Shown here one piece after another: positions 22,336-33,985 of a DNA stretch of 64,000 nt. The notes beneath the pieces were generated by a model, which had not been told where the DNA came from, searched no databases, and worked only from the letters and a program-made list of their open reading frames with translations. The translations under genes were made by a program, and so were the position numbers. The stretch comes from Isoetes taiwanensis (Eukaryota > Streptophyta > Lycopodiopsida > Isoetales > Isoetaceae). Position 1 is the stretch's first letter. Each line of letters begins with the position of its first letter. Location: contig JAJEKV010000026.1 of assembly GCA_021234155.1 (NCBI GenBank), positions 1,862,001-1,926,000 on the forward strand, written 5' to 3'.

Positions 22336-25300
22336 ATGGCTGCTCCAAAATTTCCTACACTTCAAGCTTCTGCTCCCAGGGAACCGGCTCTTTTCGAGTC
22401 AGTATCGTTCTTGACGCCCACTTTCCGTGAAGCCCTTGTCGGCCCGAATCGTGAAGTCGCAGAACGCCAGAAGCTCTATGAATTTTCACAAATGGAACTT
22501 CCAGCTCCAAATCCAGACCAGTTGAAGCAGTTCATCGCTCACATCGTCAACAGCCCGAATGGCTACACTACAGTGGTCGACGGCACCACCATTTCGCTGA
22601 CTCAGCACCTGATTTCTGAGGTATTCCATATTCCTTTGCAAACCCCTTGTTTATCTTGGTCTGCCATACAGGATCTTGATGTCACTAAGTTTGGTGCTCC
22701 TGCTTATCACGCAAATGTGCATCGCCTCACAAATATTGACAAGCCCCATGAAACTTTTGTTAAGTTTCTGTGGCGCAAGTACCTTGGGTATTCTATCAAG
22801 AACACCCATATCAATAAGCCTTTCTATAATATGGTGATCACTGCTACTCGCTCCAACCACCACATTGATTGGCCCCAATTGTTGTTTTACCGTCTTCTCC
22901 AAGAAGTTGACCGTCTTCGGGCTGCCACTTCTACCTCTGAAACTTCTGTGGGAGGCCATCTTCAAGCCCTCATCTGTCATTACTTTCCTCCCTCACCTCC
23001 TCATTCTCATGCTTCCACCCAACAGTCCCTTCATTCACTTCCTCACAATCCACAAGTTGGCACTTCATGCCCTTCTTCTTCTGGTCATGTCCAGCATAAC
23101 ACTACGCATGTCACTGTCTCCTCCTCCTCTACAGAAACGAGGCCTTCCACTTCTCATCATGTCTCACAAACATCTCAAACACGGCAACAGCAGGCCCCTC
23201 CGCCTCTGCACCCTCGCCAGCTGTTGTATCAGTATCAGCAGGATGCTCAAGCTGCTGTTCTAAAGTTACAAGAATCCCAAGAAGCTCTTATGAATGGGGT
23301 TCACACGGCCCTGACGGCCTCAGATGCGGTTCACCGTGACCTTCAAGCTGCAACTACCCATGTTCAAACTTTGGAAGCCCAACTTCAAGAAAAGCACGGG
23401 GCTCTCTTACAGGCCTGCATAGATCGAAAAAATGCACAGGATCAGACCAGCCTACTTGCAGATCAACAGGCTCAGCTTCAATCCGAAATTCAGGACTTAT
23501 TGGAGCAAAACAAGTCCAAAGCCACCCTCCTGGGTGACAAGGAGAAAGATATTGCTAAGCTCGACGCCTTGTACTCCGAGCTTTGTGACAATTACAGCAC
23601 TCAAGTTCAACACCTTACAGAGCGTGATGCTCAAATTGCCTCTTTGACGGCTCAGCTCTCCACGCAGACTTCTCAGCTCACGTCCCTCCAAGATCAGCTT
23701 ACGGAGGTTCAGAAACAGAAACTTCTTGATGACGCGGAGATTGCCGTGCTTCGACTCAATGCTCCTGGGCAATCCTCCTCACAGGTTAACACTTCTCAGA
23801 AACGGGTCCGTGACCAGTCACGCCTTCTGTTAGAAAAGGACCACAGGATCCGTGACCTCGAACAACAGCTACAGCACGCTATTCAGTCTGCTGATGAGGC
23901 TCAGACCAAACTGGACGGCTATATCACCATCGTTAGCAACCTGCCTGTTGATTTCCCAGTTCCTTCCTGCTATCTGGATTATGTGGTTGCACGCCGCCAC
24001 CTCTTTCTTCTGAAGTGGCATGGGGCTGATGGTCCCGTGGATGTTCCACTGCGCACTGCAGATTTTCTTCGGATTTGGCCAGAACTCTCCATTGAAGACA
24101 AAGGTGTCTGCTGTGCCCTTTTAGTCTTTGATCTCATTCACTGCGAAGATCCGGATTTCATCACCTTCAGAGTTGTTCAGCCCATGGCTTACATTTTTCA
24201 TGATTTCTATCTGGGTGATACACAGGAGAGATTTCGGGATGGGCCACCACAGAACTATCAGGGTGACCCCACCCTTCAATGGTTGCTTGGGGATAACAAC
24301 CCCTACCTGGCTGATCATGCTCAGACACACGCTCTTCATCAAGAGTACATGCCTGAGCTTGCACATCATTTACCTCTCTGGCAAGCGGAAGTGCTGCAAC
24401 AAATAAGGAAGTATCTGGGACATCCTGAGGATCTTCCCTATGCACAAATTTATATGCAACACCTCGCCGGTTACAATCAATTACGTGCTCTTCTGGATAG
24501 CAAGACAGTCCCCACAGGCTGGGATAGCCCTCCTGTCAACTCTCAACTCTCTGGGATCGTTGGTGTAAAGCTCTTGATCCGGCCCTTGTCAGTGAATTCC
24601 GGGAGCAGGCTCAGCAACCCACGCCCACGGGCATGGTTCCCTCTCCCTATGCTTCCCTGGGTGTTCCTCCACGCCCCAGGTTCCTGACTTCTGATTGGCG
24701 TCTCCCCTTTTGGACAAAGGTCATGGATGGCCATGCTGGATGGACTCCACCTCAGATCTCGACGGATCTCCGGTGGGATCCCCGTTTTGTTCGCCGCTCC
24801 CATTGGGAGGAGGGTGCAACTCTTGATAACACCATGACTTGGATCTATATTGCTAATGAGCGTGGTTGGCAACGCCCTGATGATGCGCTTCATGGTCTTG
24901 ACACCTTCTTGCAGAATGCTGCCACCTCACCAGATCCTTCAGTCCATCTTCAAGCAGGTTTTTGTGCTGCTCTCAAAGGCATCTTGCTCAGCTCCTTAAA
25001 TCGGCAGCGTCCCATATTTTACTGCAATCCGAATGCCAGCGTAAGTGCCTTCGGGCTCCAGACCTGCCTGCTCATGGAATGTCAGTTTGTTTCTTCCGAT
25101 GCCCATGCTGCCCTTGAAGACATGGTGCGATCTCGTTTTCTCCTTGATGCAGATCCTGCCCTTGGCCTCAACACTCCTCCTGCTCTTCAAAAACGTCAGG
25201 ATCTCATTAACACTTACCATAATGGTGCCCGTCCTCACTCCCGTGAGGATCACTTTCAGACTGAGGGCTTCCCGCCCTCAGAAACACTTCCTCCTTTTCT

Positions 25301-25337
25301 TCACACGGAGTGTCGTTTGGTGGGGGGGGAGTGTTAG
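22336..25337 (+). pseudogene. Extra ORF3 of element A (coiled-coil protein)
   Basis: A 783-aa frame (22,336-24,687) continues in another frame to 25,337 after a one-base shift near 24,545 (LWDRWCKALDPAL continues the protein), giving about 1,000 aa. Residues 1-200 form a globular region with ISLTQHLISEVFHIP and FLWRKYLGY, reminiscent of the plant-transposon protein domain found in Athila-type ORFs; residues about 290-540 are a long Gln/Leu-rich coiled coil. No signal peptide or membrane segment is seen, so it is not a typical envelope gene despite the env-like position. Function unknown. Confidence 0.7.
25318..25331 (+). other. Polypurine tract of element A
   Basis: GGTGGGGGGGGAG directly precedes the 3' LTR, where plus-strand DNA synthesis would be primed. 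Confidence 0.75.
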
Positions 25338-25889
25338 TCCTGTGCCTCCTGGTACAGGACTATTCATGCATACGACGGACCAAGTCAAGCTCAAAGATCC
25401 GCAGTCAACCACGGGTCAGCCATCCAAGGCCCCGCAGAAGACCAAGCAGCAGCCTATCAAGAGGCGCCGCTCAGACAAGTGACGGGCCATCACCGCCCGC
25501 GTCAGCGTCAGAGTGATTCTAGGCACTTCAAGAGGCACCGCCAACATTCCTGCAAATCAGGCCTCCTTCCAGGAGTCGGCACCGAGATCAGTCAGAGTGT
25601 CTATATTGGGCCAAAGGCCATTGTACTATATATATGAGTAGAGCTAGCACATGAGTTTTTAGATGAGTTTGAGTCTTGTCTCTCTTCAGTCTTCTCTCGA
25701 TTGCGAGAGCTCATGTATGTTCATTATTGATATCAAGAAAGCTTATCATGTTCTCTTTGGTTCTGTTTTCTTCTTCTTGTTCTTTTCTTGCAAATCCCGC
25801 GTGACATAGTCCCCCGGATTCTCCTGTTAGATCCAAGGGTCCTCACAGAGGGCTGTCTTGCAGGAGTTCCCGAACCCAGACCCCAAACA
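25332..25889 (+). repeat. 3' LTR of element A
   Basis: 558 bp, nearly identical to the 5' LTR. Main differences are a 6-bp indel near the start and a short indel before TTCTCTTTGG. The right border is followed by the target duplication CTCCC. Confidence 0.9.
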
Positions 25890-27053
25890 CTCCCCATATA
25901 TGGGAATGTTTTCATAGCATTTCATGATATCAGCACTGAAAACATTGTATATTCTGTTAGGCAAATTTAGTATGACATCATACGATGAGTTAACCAGCCA
26001 ACATGCATTGATTCTCTTTGGATTCCAGAACCTGTATCTTGCTGTCATCTTGTAGCATATGCTGGGCCAAATTTCAATGAAACTATTGAGGATGGCAGTA
26101 ATAATAGAGGCAACATCAGTAAAAATGGAACCATGTGCATTAGTGAGCCACCTGTAGTCTTCCTTGTGGGCTTTGTAGGTTGCCATCAAATATGGCAGCT
26201 TATTGAATTGCACTTTCATGTCGCCAATGAAAGTATTGATTATAGTAACACATTGCATAATAATATTTTCAGGGGGATCATTGCTCTTTTCAAAATCTGG
26301 GCTATCCAGCCTTATCCTTGCCATCTCAGAAATGTGTCTAGGACAAATAAAGGCTGCATTGTTACCAGCCTTATCCAGCCCAGCAACATACATATTATTG
26401 TTAAGCCATTTGATATTTCTTTGGACTTCAGGATCTTGCCACAGAAACCTTTTAGGAAGTAGAGATCTTTTTACCTCTGTTATTTCAGCATGTGCAATCT
26501 TTTGCAGTAGGACGCAAATGCTTTGAATGTCTTCTTCAGTTAGATCCAGTAAATCAAATTTGTGGACCATAAAGAATTGCTGGCAAGACTTGGCAAATTC
26601 CTGATTAAACTCTTGTATACTGAGAGGTTGGTCTGGTATGTGGTTAAGCCCATAAGAAAAGGCTTTTCTCAATTTTTGGCTATGGATGATGGCCAAATCA
26701 GTGGTTCTAATGTGGCCAATCTTGCTATCAATGAATTTTTTCAGATTAGGGTTGCTGCATGGACATATGTTTACAGTGGCTTCAGCAAATATCTTAAAAG
26801 TTTTGTAAACCTTATCCCTAATCTGGTCTATATATTGCCAAGCAAATATTGTATTTTCCACAAGGTCAGCACCTCTTTGCTGCATTACCTCAATGAAGAC
26901 AGTCTCAAAGATTTTCCTAATGGATAGAGACTCCAAGGCTCTGGATATGTATTTCATATGTACAATCTTCTTATGTGTATCTTTTCCTTTACTGCACAAA
27001 TGCTTGAAGTTGTTTACATCCCTGCTTAAAGTTCTGATCTTGATGTTTTCATC
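25890..27053 (-). pseudogene. PLE reverse transcriptase, N-terminal part
   Basis: The open exon starts at 27,053 right after a 3' splice site (TTGTTGTAG|GAT) and runs to the element A insertion. It has the PLE-like order: LMATYKAHKEDYRW (the K.HK...R box of RT motif 2), a helix-rich stretch, then FSADIMKCYENIPI (motif A with the catalytic Asp). Element A sits only a few codons after motif A. Together with 13,622-14,556 the RT spans about 700 residues, a normal PLE size. Confidence 0.8.
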
Positions 27054-27359
27054 CTACAACAATGTGTTCAAGTTAGTTGTAGTAGTCTTGATAATATCAA
27101 AGATAAAATACAACACTTTTGTTAATCACCATATTGTAATGTACTACTATTTATTCATATCTGTGTAAACATATATAATCCGTGTTTAATAAAGACTCCT
27201 GCTCCTTATTTTTATAGGAATCAGGTCATGCTACATAATGTAGAGGGAAGTTGATGAATCAACTTGCCAAAATCAGTATTGCCAAATGGCTAATATAGTT
27301 TTTATTCCAAAGAATCAATGCAAAATTTCTTTGGATTACACAACAAGCATGCTGTTTAG

Positions 27360-28943
27360 TTAACCCTGCGAATCAGCTACATAATCATTCTTGCTGGGGG
27401 AATTATCGTCCAGAGATATAATTTTATTTCCATCTTTTGTAATGATGTATTCCTCCATATTGTTCTTGGACTGCACCACATCTTGTATATCAGATTTCTT
27501 GCATTTAGGATCATTGGTAATCCTAGGTGGCATCTTGGGAGTAATGAAATTTTGCTTGAATTTACTTTGACTGGTATTTGAGTATGATTTCTCCCATGCA
27601 GAATCCTTCTTTGCAGAATTGCCTTTTTTGAGAGAGTCAAGTGACCAGAGCATCTTTTCTGCTACATCCGCCATTTTGTTATTGCCAAAAGCAACTTTCA
27701 AATTTTTCTCCGGATGTTTGGCAAACTCAATTGTCATATTGAGCATGTTTCTTCTTACCTCAAGATATGAGATATAAGCCAGAACTGCTGGTCTCAAAGT
27801 TTTGTTGAGAAATTTGGATAAAATAACCATTCTTAGCATAGGTGTGGCAGCTGGGTATATATCTTCCATATGATTGATAAAATACCAAATCCCATGGTCA
27901 AACAATATGATGCCACAATTGCATTTCTCTTCATTGTTCCTCTGGTTCTTTTGGTTTCCAAACTTATTTTTCTCACAATGACATTTGAAATAGGGACAGT
28001 GAGTTCTCCAAATCCTCTTCAAATAATAGTCATTCCTATCAATATTAGTGAATGCCATGTGTCCTTTTTGTGCAATCTCAATGGGAGTATTTTTGCTGTG
28101 ATCGAAGAAATCCATTTTGAAAGGTAAGTCTGCATCCAGAATAGAAAAAGCTTTTTCAAGCTTATAAGCTGCAAAATTAGCATTTCTGATTTCATCTTTG
28201 GAGATACCAGCAAGTGCAATCCATGTGTCCATGTCAATAGGTGCAAAAGCCCCAAAATTTTGGCTTTTCCAAATTGCATGATCATGAACAGCAGCATAAC
28301 ATTCTACGGTTTGTTCAATGATAATGGGAAAACAGGTCGAATTAGCCAGATTCAATTCAGGTACTTTGTCTTCAATGTTTGGCTCAGCTTGATATTGAGC
28401 TGCAACAACTTCTTTTTTATAATTCATAAAGGACATGTCCTCTTCAGTAAGATCAGATTCAGAAAATAGACAATCTGATTTTTCTCCACTCACCTTTACT
28501 ACATGTGAGATGTTCTCCTCTTCTTTATCAAAGGTACGTGGATTTATATCATTGGCTTCTTCAAGTGCAATAATCCCAATCACAAATTTCTCTGCAGCTT
28601 CATCCTCCATGCAAGTTCTTTGATATAAAGTACTGCTCATTTCATCATAAAGGGCTGCCAATATATCTTTACATTTGCTGAATTCAAAGTTAACCTTCTT
28701 CATAAGGTGAAAGACTTTGAACCACCCACTAAATCCTAAGTAGGAAACGGGTGATAACGTTTTATCAAGACGGTTTACCTCATTAAAAGTAATGAAGGAA
28801 TGTATGTCTTTGTTTCTGATGCAGCCAAGGATAGTTTGGACAGCAAAGTTTGGGCTGCTGATATTGCATTTGTCATACCCATAGCCCATCAGCTCCTTAA
28901 TCCAATGCTTATATATGTCATTATCTTCTATAATAATGCAGTC
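27360..28943 (-). CDS. PLE upstream exon with Cys/His cluster
   Basis: The open exon begins at 28,943 after ATATTATAG|GAC, runs through a Met at 28,889 and ends at 27,360 (about 527 aa). It has a Cys/His cluster, HCPYFKCHCE followed after 16 residues by CNC, a possible zinc-binding module, and a Lys/Ser-rich C-terminus. It probably lies upstream of RT in the same spliced transcript, separated from it by a 300-bp non-coding gap that ends in the acceptor at 27,054; I could not settle the donor. No GIY-YIG motif. Novel; function unknown. Confidence 0.55.
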   Translation of the reverse strand, partial: DCIIIEDNDIYKHWIKELMGYGYDKCNISSPNFAVQTILGCIRNKDIHSFITFNEVNRLDKTLSPVSYLGFSGWFKVFHLMKKVNFEFSKCKDILAALYDEMSSTLYQRTCMEDEAAEKFVIGIIALEEANDINPRTFDKEEENISHVVKVSGEKSDCLFSESDLTEEDMSFMNYKKEVVAAQYQAEPNIEDKVPELNLANSTCFPIIIEQTVECYAAVHDHAIWKSQNFGAFAPIDMDTWIALAGISKDEIRNANFAAYKLEKAFSILDADLPFKMDFFDHSKNTPIEIAQKGHMAFTNIDRNDYYLKRIWRTHCPYFKCHCEKNKFGNQKNQRNNEEKCNCGIILFDHGIWYFINHMEDIYPAATPMLRMVILSKFLNKTLRPAVLAYISYLEVRRNMLNMTIEFAKHPEKNLKVAFGNNKMADVAEKMLWSLDSLKKGNSAKKDSAWEKSYSNTSQSKFKQNFITPKMPPRITNDPKCKKSDIQDVVQSKNNMEEYIITKDGNKIISLDDNSPSKNDYVADSQG

Positions 28944-29048
28944 CTATAATATCCAATGAAAAGTATATGTTCGAAGTAGTAAGTACCCGTAATAAGCCAA
29001 AATCAAGGAAATTAGTATAACTAATAAGCTGGAGTGTTGAAAAAAAAC

Positions 29049-30802
29049 CTTTATACTTGATCTGGAAACCAGACCAAATACTTTAACCATTCAAAAACCT
29101 TTGCAAGGATTTTGAATAGTTCAATTTGCAGCCCAAAGACATATACAGGTACCAATATGTCCTGGCCTTGATAAGGCATTATTTAAATAATCTGCATTCA
29201 TCCTTATTTAAGAACAACATATATTTAAGGTAACATTCTATTAAAACCTTTAAAAATTGGTATTAATACTTACAGCCAATAGTAAATGGCATTCGTCTTT
29301 CAAGAAGAAGCTATAAGAACTTACCATTGATGCATAAATTTGATTACAATCAACAAATATGTAGAAGTCTTAACAATATCTTCAGACCAAATCAGATCTT
29401 AAAGGGTTGCAAGAAATACTTGTCGAACACAATAACAAAGAGCAGGATAGCCTGTTACCTGCACCAACAAAACACATACAAGCATTAGACATGGTTGCAA
29501 TGAGTTTGGTAGCAGGTGTCATAGGCTGTCCTGCGGTCATCCCCCTTCACCTTGCTAGCATTCAAATCAAAATACAAGCAAAAAAGTAAGAGAACATATC
29601 CAAGAAAATGTCAGCACTATTAGCTTTAAAATTTTCAGTGCTGCAGGCTTTATTTCAAGGATTATGAAGTAGCTTCAATCTATTTAGTCATTTTAACAAA
29701 TAATATCTAGACTTTAGCAATTACAATGATCATGCTTTAACAGTAGTGATGTCAAATTTCCTTTCATCAGCAAGCATAATATGCATCATCTAATTTGTAG
29801 ATCTGGTATTTGAAATCATGCTACTTCTCAAGCTGAAATGATTCCTTGAAGAACAAAGTGAGACAGTAGCAGCAAGATTAAACCAACATGGATTTACTAA
29901 TTCCAACATGGATCATAAAAGCTGTAGTGCATTTAACCTATCCAAACCTTTTTGTAGCCAGTTGTTTCAGGATTTTTGTCACCCATGGCATCTTCAATGT
30001 TGGTCTGTTCCTTGGCAGCTGATTGGATCTCTTCTTGTGAGTTATTGCCAATAACTCCAGTGCCAGCAAATTTAGAAATGGCATTGCCACCAATGCTTTC
30101 AGCATTAGCCTCTTTTGCACCTATCTGCTTTCCAGAATCTGCATGATTTTTTCTTTCTTCTTCAGTATTCCCAGGCTTCTGGCATGGAGTAATAGCAGAT
30201 CTTCTATATTGGTAGATCTTCTTGGAGCTCCCTTCCTTACTTTTAACCTCTGCTATTCTCTTTCTAGTGGACATATTGAGATCTCCCTTTTTCCTTCCCA
30301 TTCAGAACCGGGGGAGGCAGCCCGGCTTGTGCAAAGCATAAGAGCAGAAAATAGATGTAAATTACCTTTTTCATGCCGGTTTTTATAGCCACAGATGTCC
30401 GCTGGCCTGTCCTTAGGAACGTCAGTTCCATCTATGCATGAAGACAATGGTTTCCGGCAGTGAGTCCTAATCCAGTGGGCAGCCAGATAATCCCTAAGTC
30501 GTCTTCGTCATGTTTCGAGCTGTAACAGTTAGTTGGCTTTGCCCTAAAAACCATTTCGTTTTTATTATAATAGTTCAAGATCAGTATATTAAAAAAGGAG
30601 GTCAGTTAACAAAGTTTGTTGCATATACTATGATTTAGGGGTTGCATCATGTTCTCCATAAGTACAATCCATAGAACTTAATCAAATTATGGATCTTTAT
30701 AACCATAGAGTATGTGTTCCTGTACTACAAGATAGATCTAAGCACAATTTATTAGCTTAACATTCCAATGTGCTTAGTTCAATACGTAATTGCCAGTTTA
30801 AT
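29049..30802 (-). repeat. PLE direct repeat Y, right copy
   Basis: 1,754 bp, matching 11,718-13,471 offset by 17,331 bp without net indels. On the minus strand it lies 5' of the coding exons, as expected for a pseudo-LTR that supplies a promoter. It ends in TTTAATT followed by a 20-nt A run that borders X copy 2. Confidence 0.85.
29933..30301 (-). CDS. Small basic protein or exon in Y (right)
   Basis: Same 122-aa frame as at 12,602-12,970, here upstream of the PLE coding exons, so it could be the first coding exon. Identical protein in both copies. Function unknown. Confidence 0.35.
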   Translation of the reverse strand: MGRKKGDLNMSTRKRIAEVKSKEGSSKKIYQYRRSAITPCQKPGNTEEERKNHADSGKQIGAKEANAESIGGNAISKFAGTGVIGNNSQEEIQSAAKEQTNIEDAMGDKNPETTGYKKVWIG

Positions 30803-31306
30803 TAAAAAAAAAAAAAAAAAAAAAAACCACCTCAATCATGAGAGTTTATTATTATCCTACATAATAATGAGTTTACTGTAAATTAGGTTCCACAACATAT
30901 TTAGTGTTTGTAATAATTCAATTCTTTTCTTTTCTTTTCTTTAATGAATTTTGGACATATGCAAGTGGACTAAATTGAAGGATATATTTATATTGTTGAT
31001 TGGATTTCCAAGATATACAACTAGTAACTCCATGGAAGCAATATGCACATCATCCAAACTATCTCTTTAAATATGTGATTAGGAAATACAAGGCAATATA
31101 CGAATCCTACTCCTACATACAAAGTCATAAATACTACGGACAAACTACGTGTATAATACAAAATTTATTTCACAAACTATTTCTATCCTATACTTAGAAT
31201 GCACTTGGGCTTGTATATCGATTATATTATGTCAAATATAAGCACCAACAATGCGTAAATATCTTCTAAAGCAATCCAGTTGTGTTAAACAATGCGTCCA
31301 ATCCAC

Positions 31307-31372
31307 TTGGGTTTGGGTTTGGGTTTGGGTTTGGGTTTGGGTTTGGGTTTGGGTTTGGGTTTGTATGTGATT
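31307..31372 (+). repeat. (TTTGGG)n array, about 9 units
   Basis: Nine GGG triplets spaced by TTT. X copy 1 has only three to four interrupted units at 7,397-7,425. The array could form G-quadruplexes. It is not the plant telomere unit TTTAGGG. Confidence 0.9.
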
Positions 31373-33289
31373 ATATTCAGTATAAGCACCTATAATGCTT
31401 AAATATCTTCTAATCATAGGATTGAATGAGTCCTCTCCATGTATGTGTATTTATTTTAGCAAATTATATATTTTTCAGTTTTATAAAACGAATGTCAGAG
31501 CCCTGATACGATAATTCAAAGTTTTGACAAATTATATCTTGATAACACATTACTATAGAATAATCTAATCTCACTTTCATACAAATGCATATTCTTGGCA
31601 TTTCCTTCTTAATTTATTATCTCTTCATATGCTATTGTGATATTGCCCCCTTTTTTTTTTTCTTTAAAGGGAATTGCATTCTCCAAAATGTTAAACTTCT
31701 ATTTTATGGATATGCATAATTAAAGTAAAAAACCTTGCTCTTTTTTTTTTATAATAATTAAGACAAATGCATGACGTAAATGATTGTTCTAGATGAACTC
31801 ATGGACATATTGAGGCAAGTGGACTTCATGCTCTAGCTCATAGCTATAGAATATTATTTCTACAATAAAAATATTGATTACAATTTGTAACATGTTCAAA
31901 GGAGGGAGACACGTTTTAGCAACAACATTAATTAAAACATCACCAGTTTATGATTTGTTTTGTCGCTAATGCACGTTGTTGACATTCTTGTCGCTGATTA
32001 TTAAGCATAATACTAACAATTAGGATATTGCTACCCCGACCTACTTAGCATTTAAAACACATATTGACATCTAATATTGTTAATATTATGGTTAGTTGGC
32101 ATGCCTAGTAAATGCTTTTGCCCTGTTAACTAGAAGGGAACACGATCTAGCAACAACAAGGTTGATATTCTTCCACCAAATCAACATATATTTTAATTCA
32201 AGTGGCCATGTTAGACATTTACCAACTTTGGAAGTCTTCATTACTTTGTCTTTAAGACTCATTGGTGTGCATTTTGTTTACACCGAGATAAGTGATAGGG
32301 AAGAAATTTTTTGAATTCATGTAATACAGGAATTTGATATGAAATCATCGAATCCCATATCTCCTCCTCCTCTCCTTCCTCGATAATTTAGATCCTATTT
32401 GAGGTTGAGGACACACAGAATCAATGGTGGCCATAATACGATATAAAAGATGGGTAAGAAGCCCAAAAAAAAAATCCTCAAAAAGGGCAGAACATGGCAT
32501 AAAGATCTGAACTTAATAAAAAAAAATAACTATATTTTTATTACTTATATAAATGATATAGTAGCAATGAGAGGAGGAAGCATTAATAATCCACAAGTAC
32601 TCCATTCTCATGAGGACTCGTATCATGCATCCAAACCACGGTAGGTAGGCTCATTTATTCATTCATCTCAGCAGGTGTTTTACATTGGTCGAGAGTGGGT
32701 AGCCGCACATCGCATCACAGGCTACCCAAAAACTAATTATAGATTATTACAATTATGCCACTAAAAATAACTTCTCAATGGAGTTGTTAACATAACAAAG
32801 TATGATGAGATGTTGGATGACGTACCTACTGAAGGTTTATCACCGCGATTAAAAAACCGCGCACTTTTGGATTTTTGAGGAAAAACCCTAGTGATAAGCC
32901 CTCAGCAAGGGGCTTGGGCAATTGTCAGGCTACTACAATGGTCCCCAAAAAATATGAATATTGACAAAGCCAGAAAGCGCATGCTAACTGAATCCCTGCA
33001 CAACATAAACACTATAACATATACATCAGATAAAAAGAACCTCCAAAATAAAAAGGGCTAGTCATGCTTGCCACGCGAAGCAATAAACATAACATAAATA
33101 GAGAGGGGGAGAGATTTAATTATTTATACATAATTAAAAAAGGGGTTTGGGAGGGGAGGGGGGAAGGAAGAGAAAGGAAAGTGCTGAGACGAAGAAGAAA
33201 CGCCGATTCTATAAAAAACTAAACCAGAGGTCCTAAACTGCATACAAAACATGTACGCATGCATGTAGTGGATCGATTCCCATTGTTAT

Positions 33290-33985
33290 GCATTGGACCC
33301 CCCTCCTCCCCTTTCCTTACCCTTTTTCCTTTTTTTTTCCCAACCGGTCTTCGGACGTTAAATTTTGATCTCTGTGTCCTTCCATCCGTCCATCCGTTTG
33401 TCTGTTTGTCTGTCTGTCTGTCCATCCTTTTTTATTTTCTGTCGGTCTGTCTACCAGCATTTCCCCACCTTTTCCCTTTTTTCCCTTTCGATTTTTCTTT
33501 TTTTTTTTCCTTCATCAATTTTCCATTCTGGGCTTTTCCCATTTTTCGTTTTTCCCTTCCATTTTTCCCTTTATGTCCCTCCTTCCCTGTCTCGTCTTCG
33601 CCCCTCCCCCGTTCTCCCTTTCCTTTTCCCCATCTTTTTTCCCCTTTTCCCTCTTTTGCCCTTCTCTTTTCTCCCCTTTTCATTTTTCCGTTTCCCCTCT
33701 TTTTGCCTTTCTTTCTTCTTCCATTTTCTCTTTCACCGTCCCTTTTCTATATTACTATTTTCCTTTCCCGTTCCACTTTTTCCTTTTCGTCCTTGACTGT
33801 CGGATTTAGTGAATCTCAACCATCTGTCGTTTTTCTTTACTTTTTCCTGTTTCTTTTTGCCCTCCTCACCCTTTTTTTTCCTTCCATTATTCCTTTTCAC
33901 CTTTTTTTACTTTCCTATTTTCACCTTTTTTCCTTTCTTTTTTTCCTTCCCTTTTTTCCTTCCTCCCTTCACCCTTTTGACTGTT
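33290..33985 (+). repeat. Polypyrimidine tract (X copy 2)
   Basis: Counterpart of 9,521-10,175: long TTTTCCC-type runs with very few purines. Open frames in it are artefacts. Confidence 0.85.

Larger units (their letters stand above)
14557..25889 (+). mobile_element. Ty3/gypsy LTR retrotransposon A
   Basis: An 11,333-bp element with LTRs at 14,557-15,119 and 25,332-25,889, both TG...CA ended, flanked by a perfect 5-bp target duplication CTCCC (14,552-14,556 and 25,890-25,894). Order gag, protease, RT, RNase H, integrase (integrase after RT defines Ty3/gypsy), then an extra long ORF before the 3' LTR and a small antisense ORF between. Extra 3' and antisense ORFs are known from the plant Tat lineage, so Tat-like is the best guess. 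The LTRs differ by a few substitutions and two small indels, so insertion is recent, yet pol has frameshifts. Confidence 0.92.
11692..30802 (-). mobile_element. Penelope-like retroelement (PLE), interrupted by gypsy element A
   Basis: On the minus strand the order is Y repeat (30,802-29,049), 509-aa ORF exon, reverse transcriptase exon, Y repeat (13,471-11,718). Without element A it is about 7.8 kb. The RT has the PLE-type signatures ADIMKCYENIP (motif A), GIPMGFSCSP (motif B) and RYIDD (motif C). The direct repeats resemble the pseudo-LTRs known from PLEs. Coding exons start right after good 3' splice sites, and introns are a known peculiarity of PLEs. I find no GIY-YIG endonuclease motif, no integrase, no tRNA primer site. 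Left and right borders both touch poly(A), as if it entered the A tail in front of X copy 2. Family known: Penelope/Athena; endonuclease-deficient placement is inference. Confidence 0.7.

Noticed and set aside
22336-25337. Envelope gene of element A
   Set aside because: Position fits, but no signal peptide, membrane helix or cleavage site is visible.
11718-30802. Y repeats as LTRs of a huge LTR retrotransposon
   Set aside because: No TG...CA ends, primer site, PPT, protease or integrase belonging to the minus-strand coding region; the RT is Penelope-like.
31307-31372. True telomere or interstitial telomere
   Set aside because: Unit is TTTGGG, short, and explained by slippage within X.
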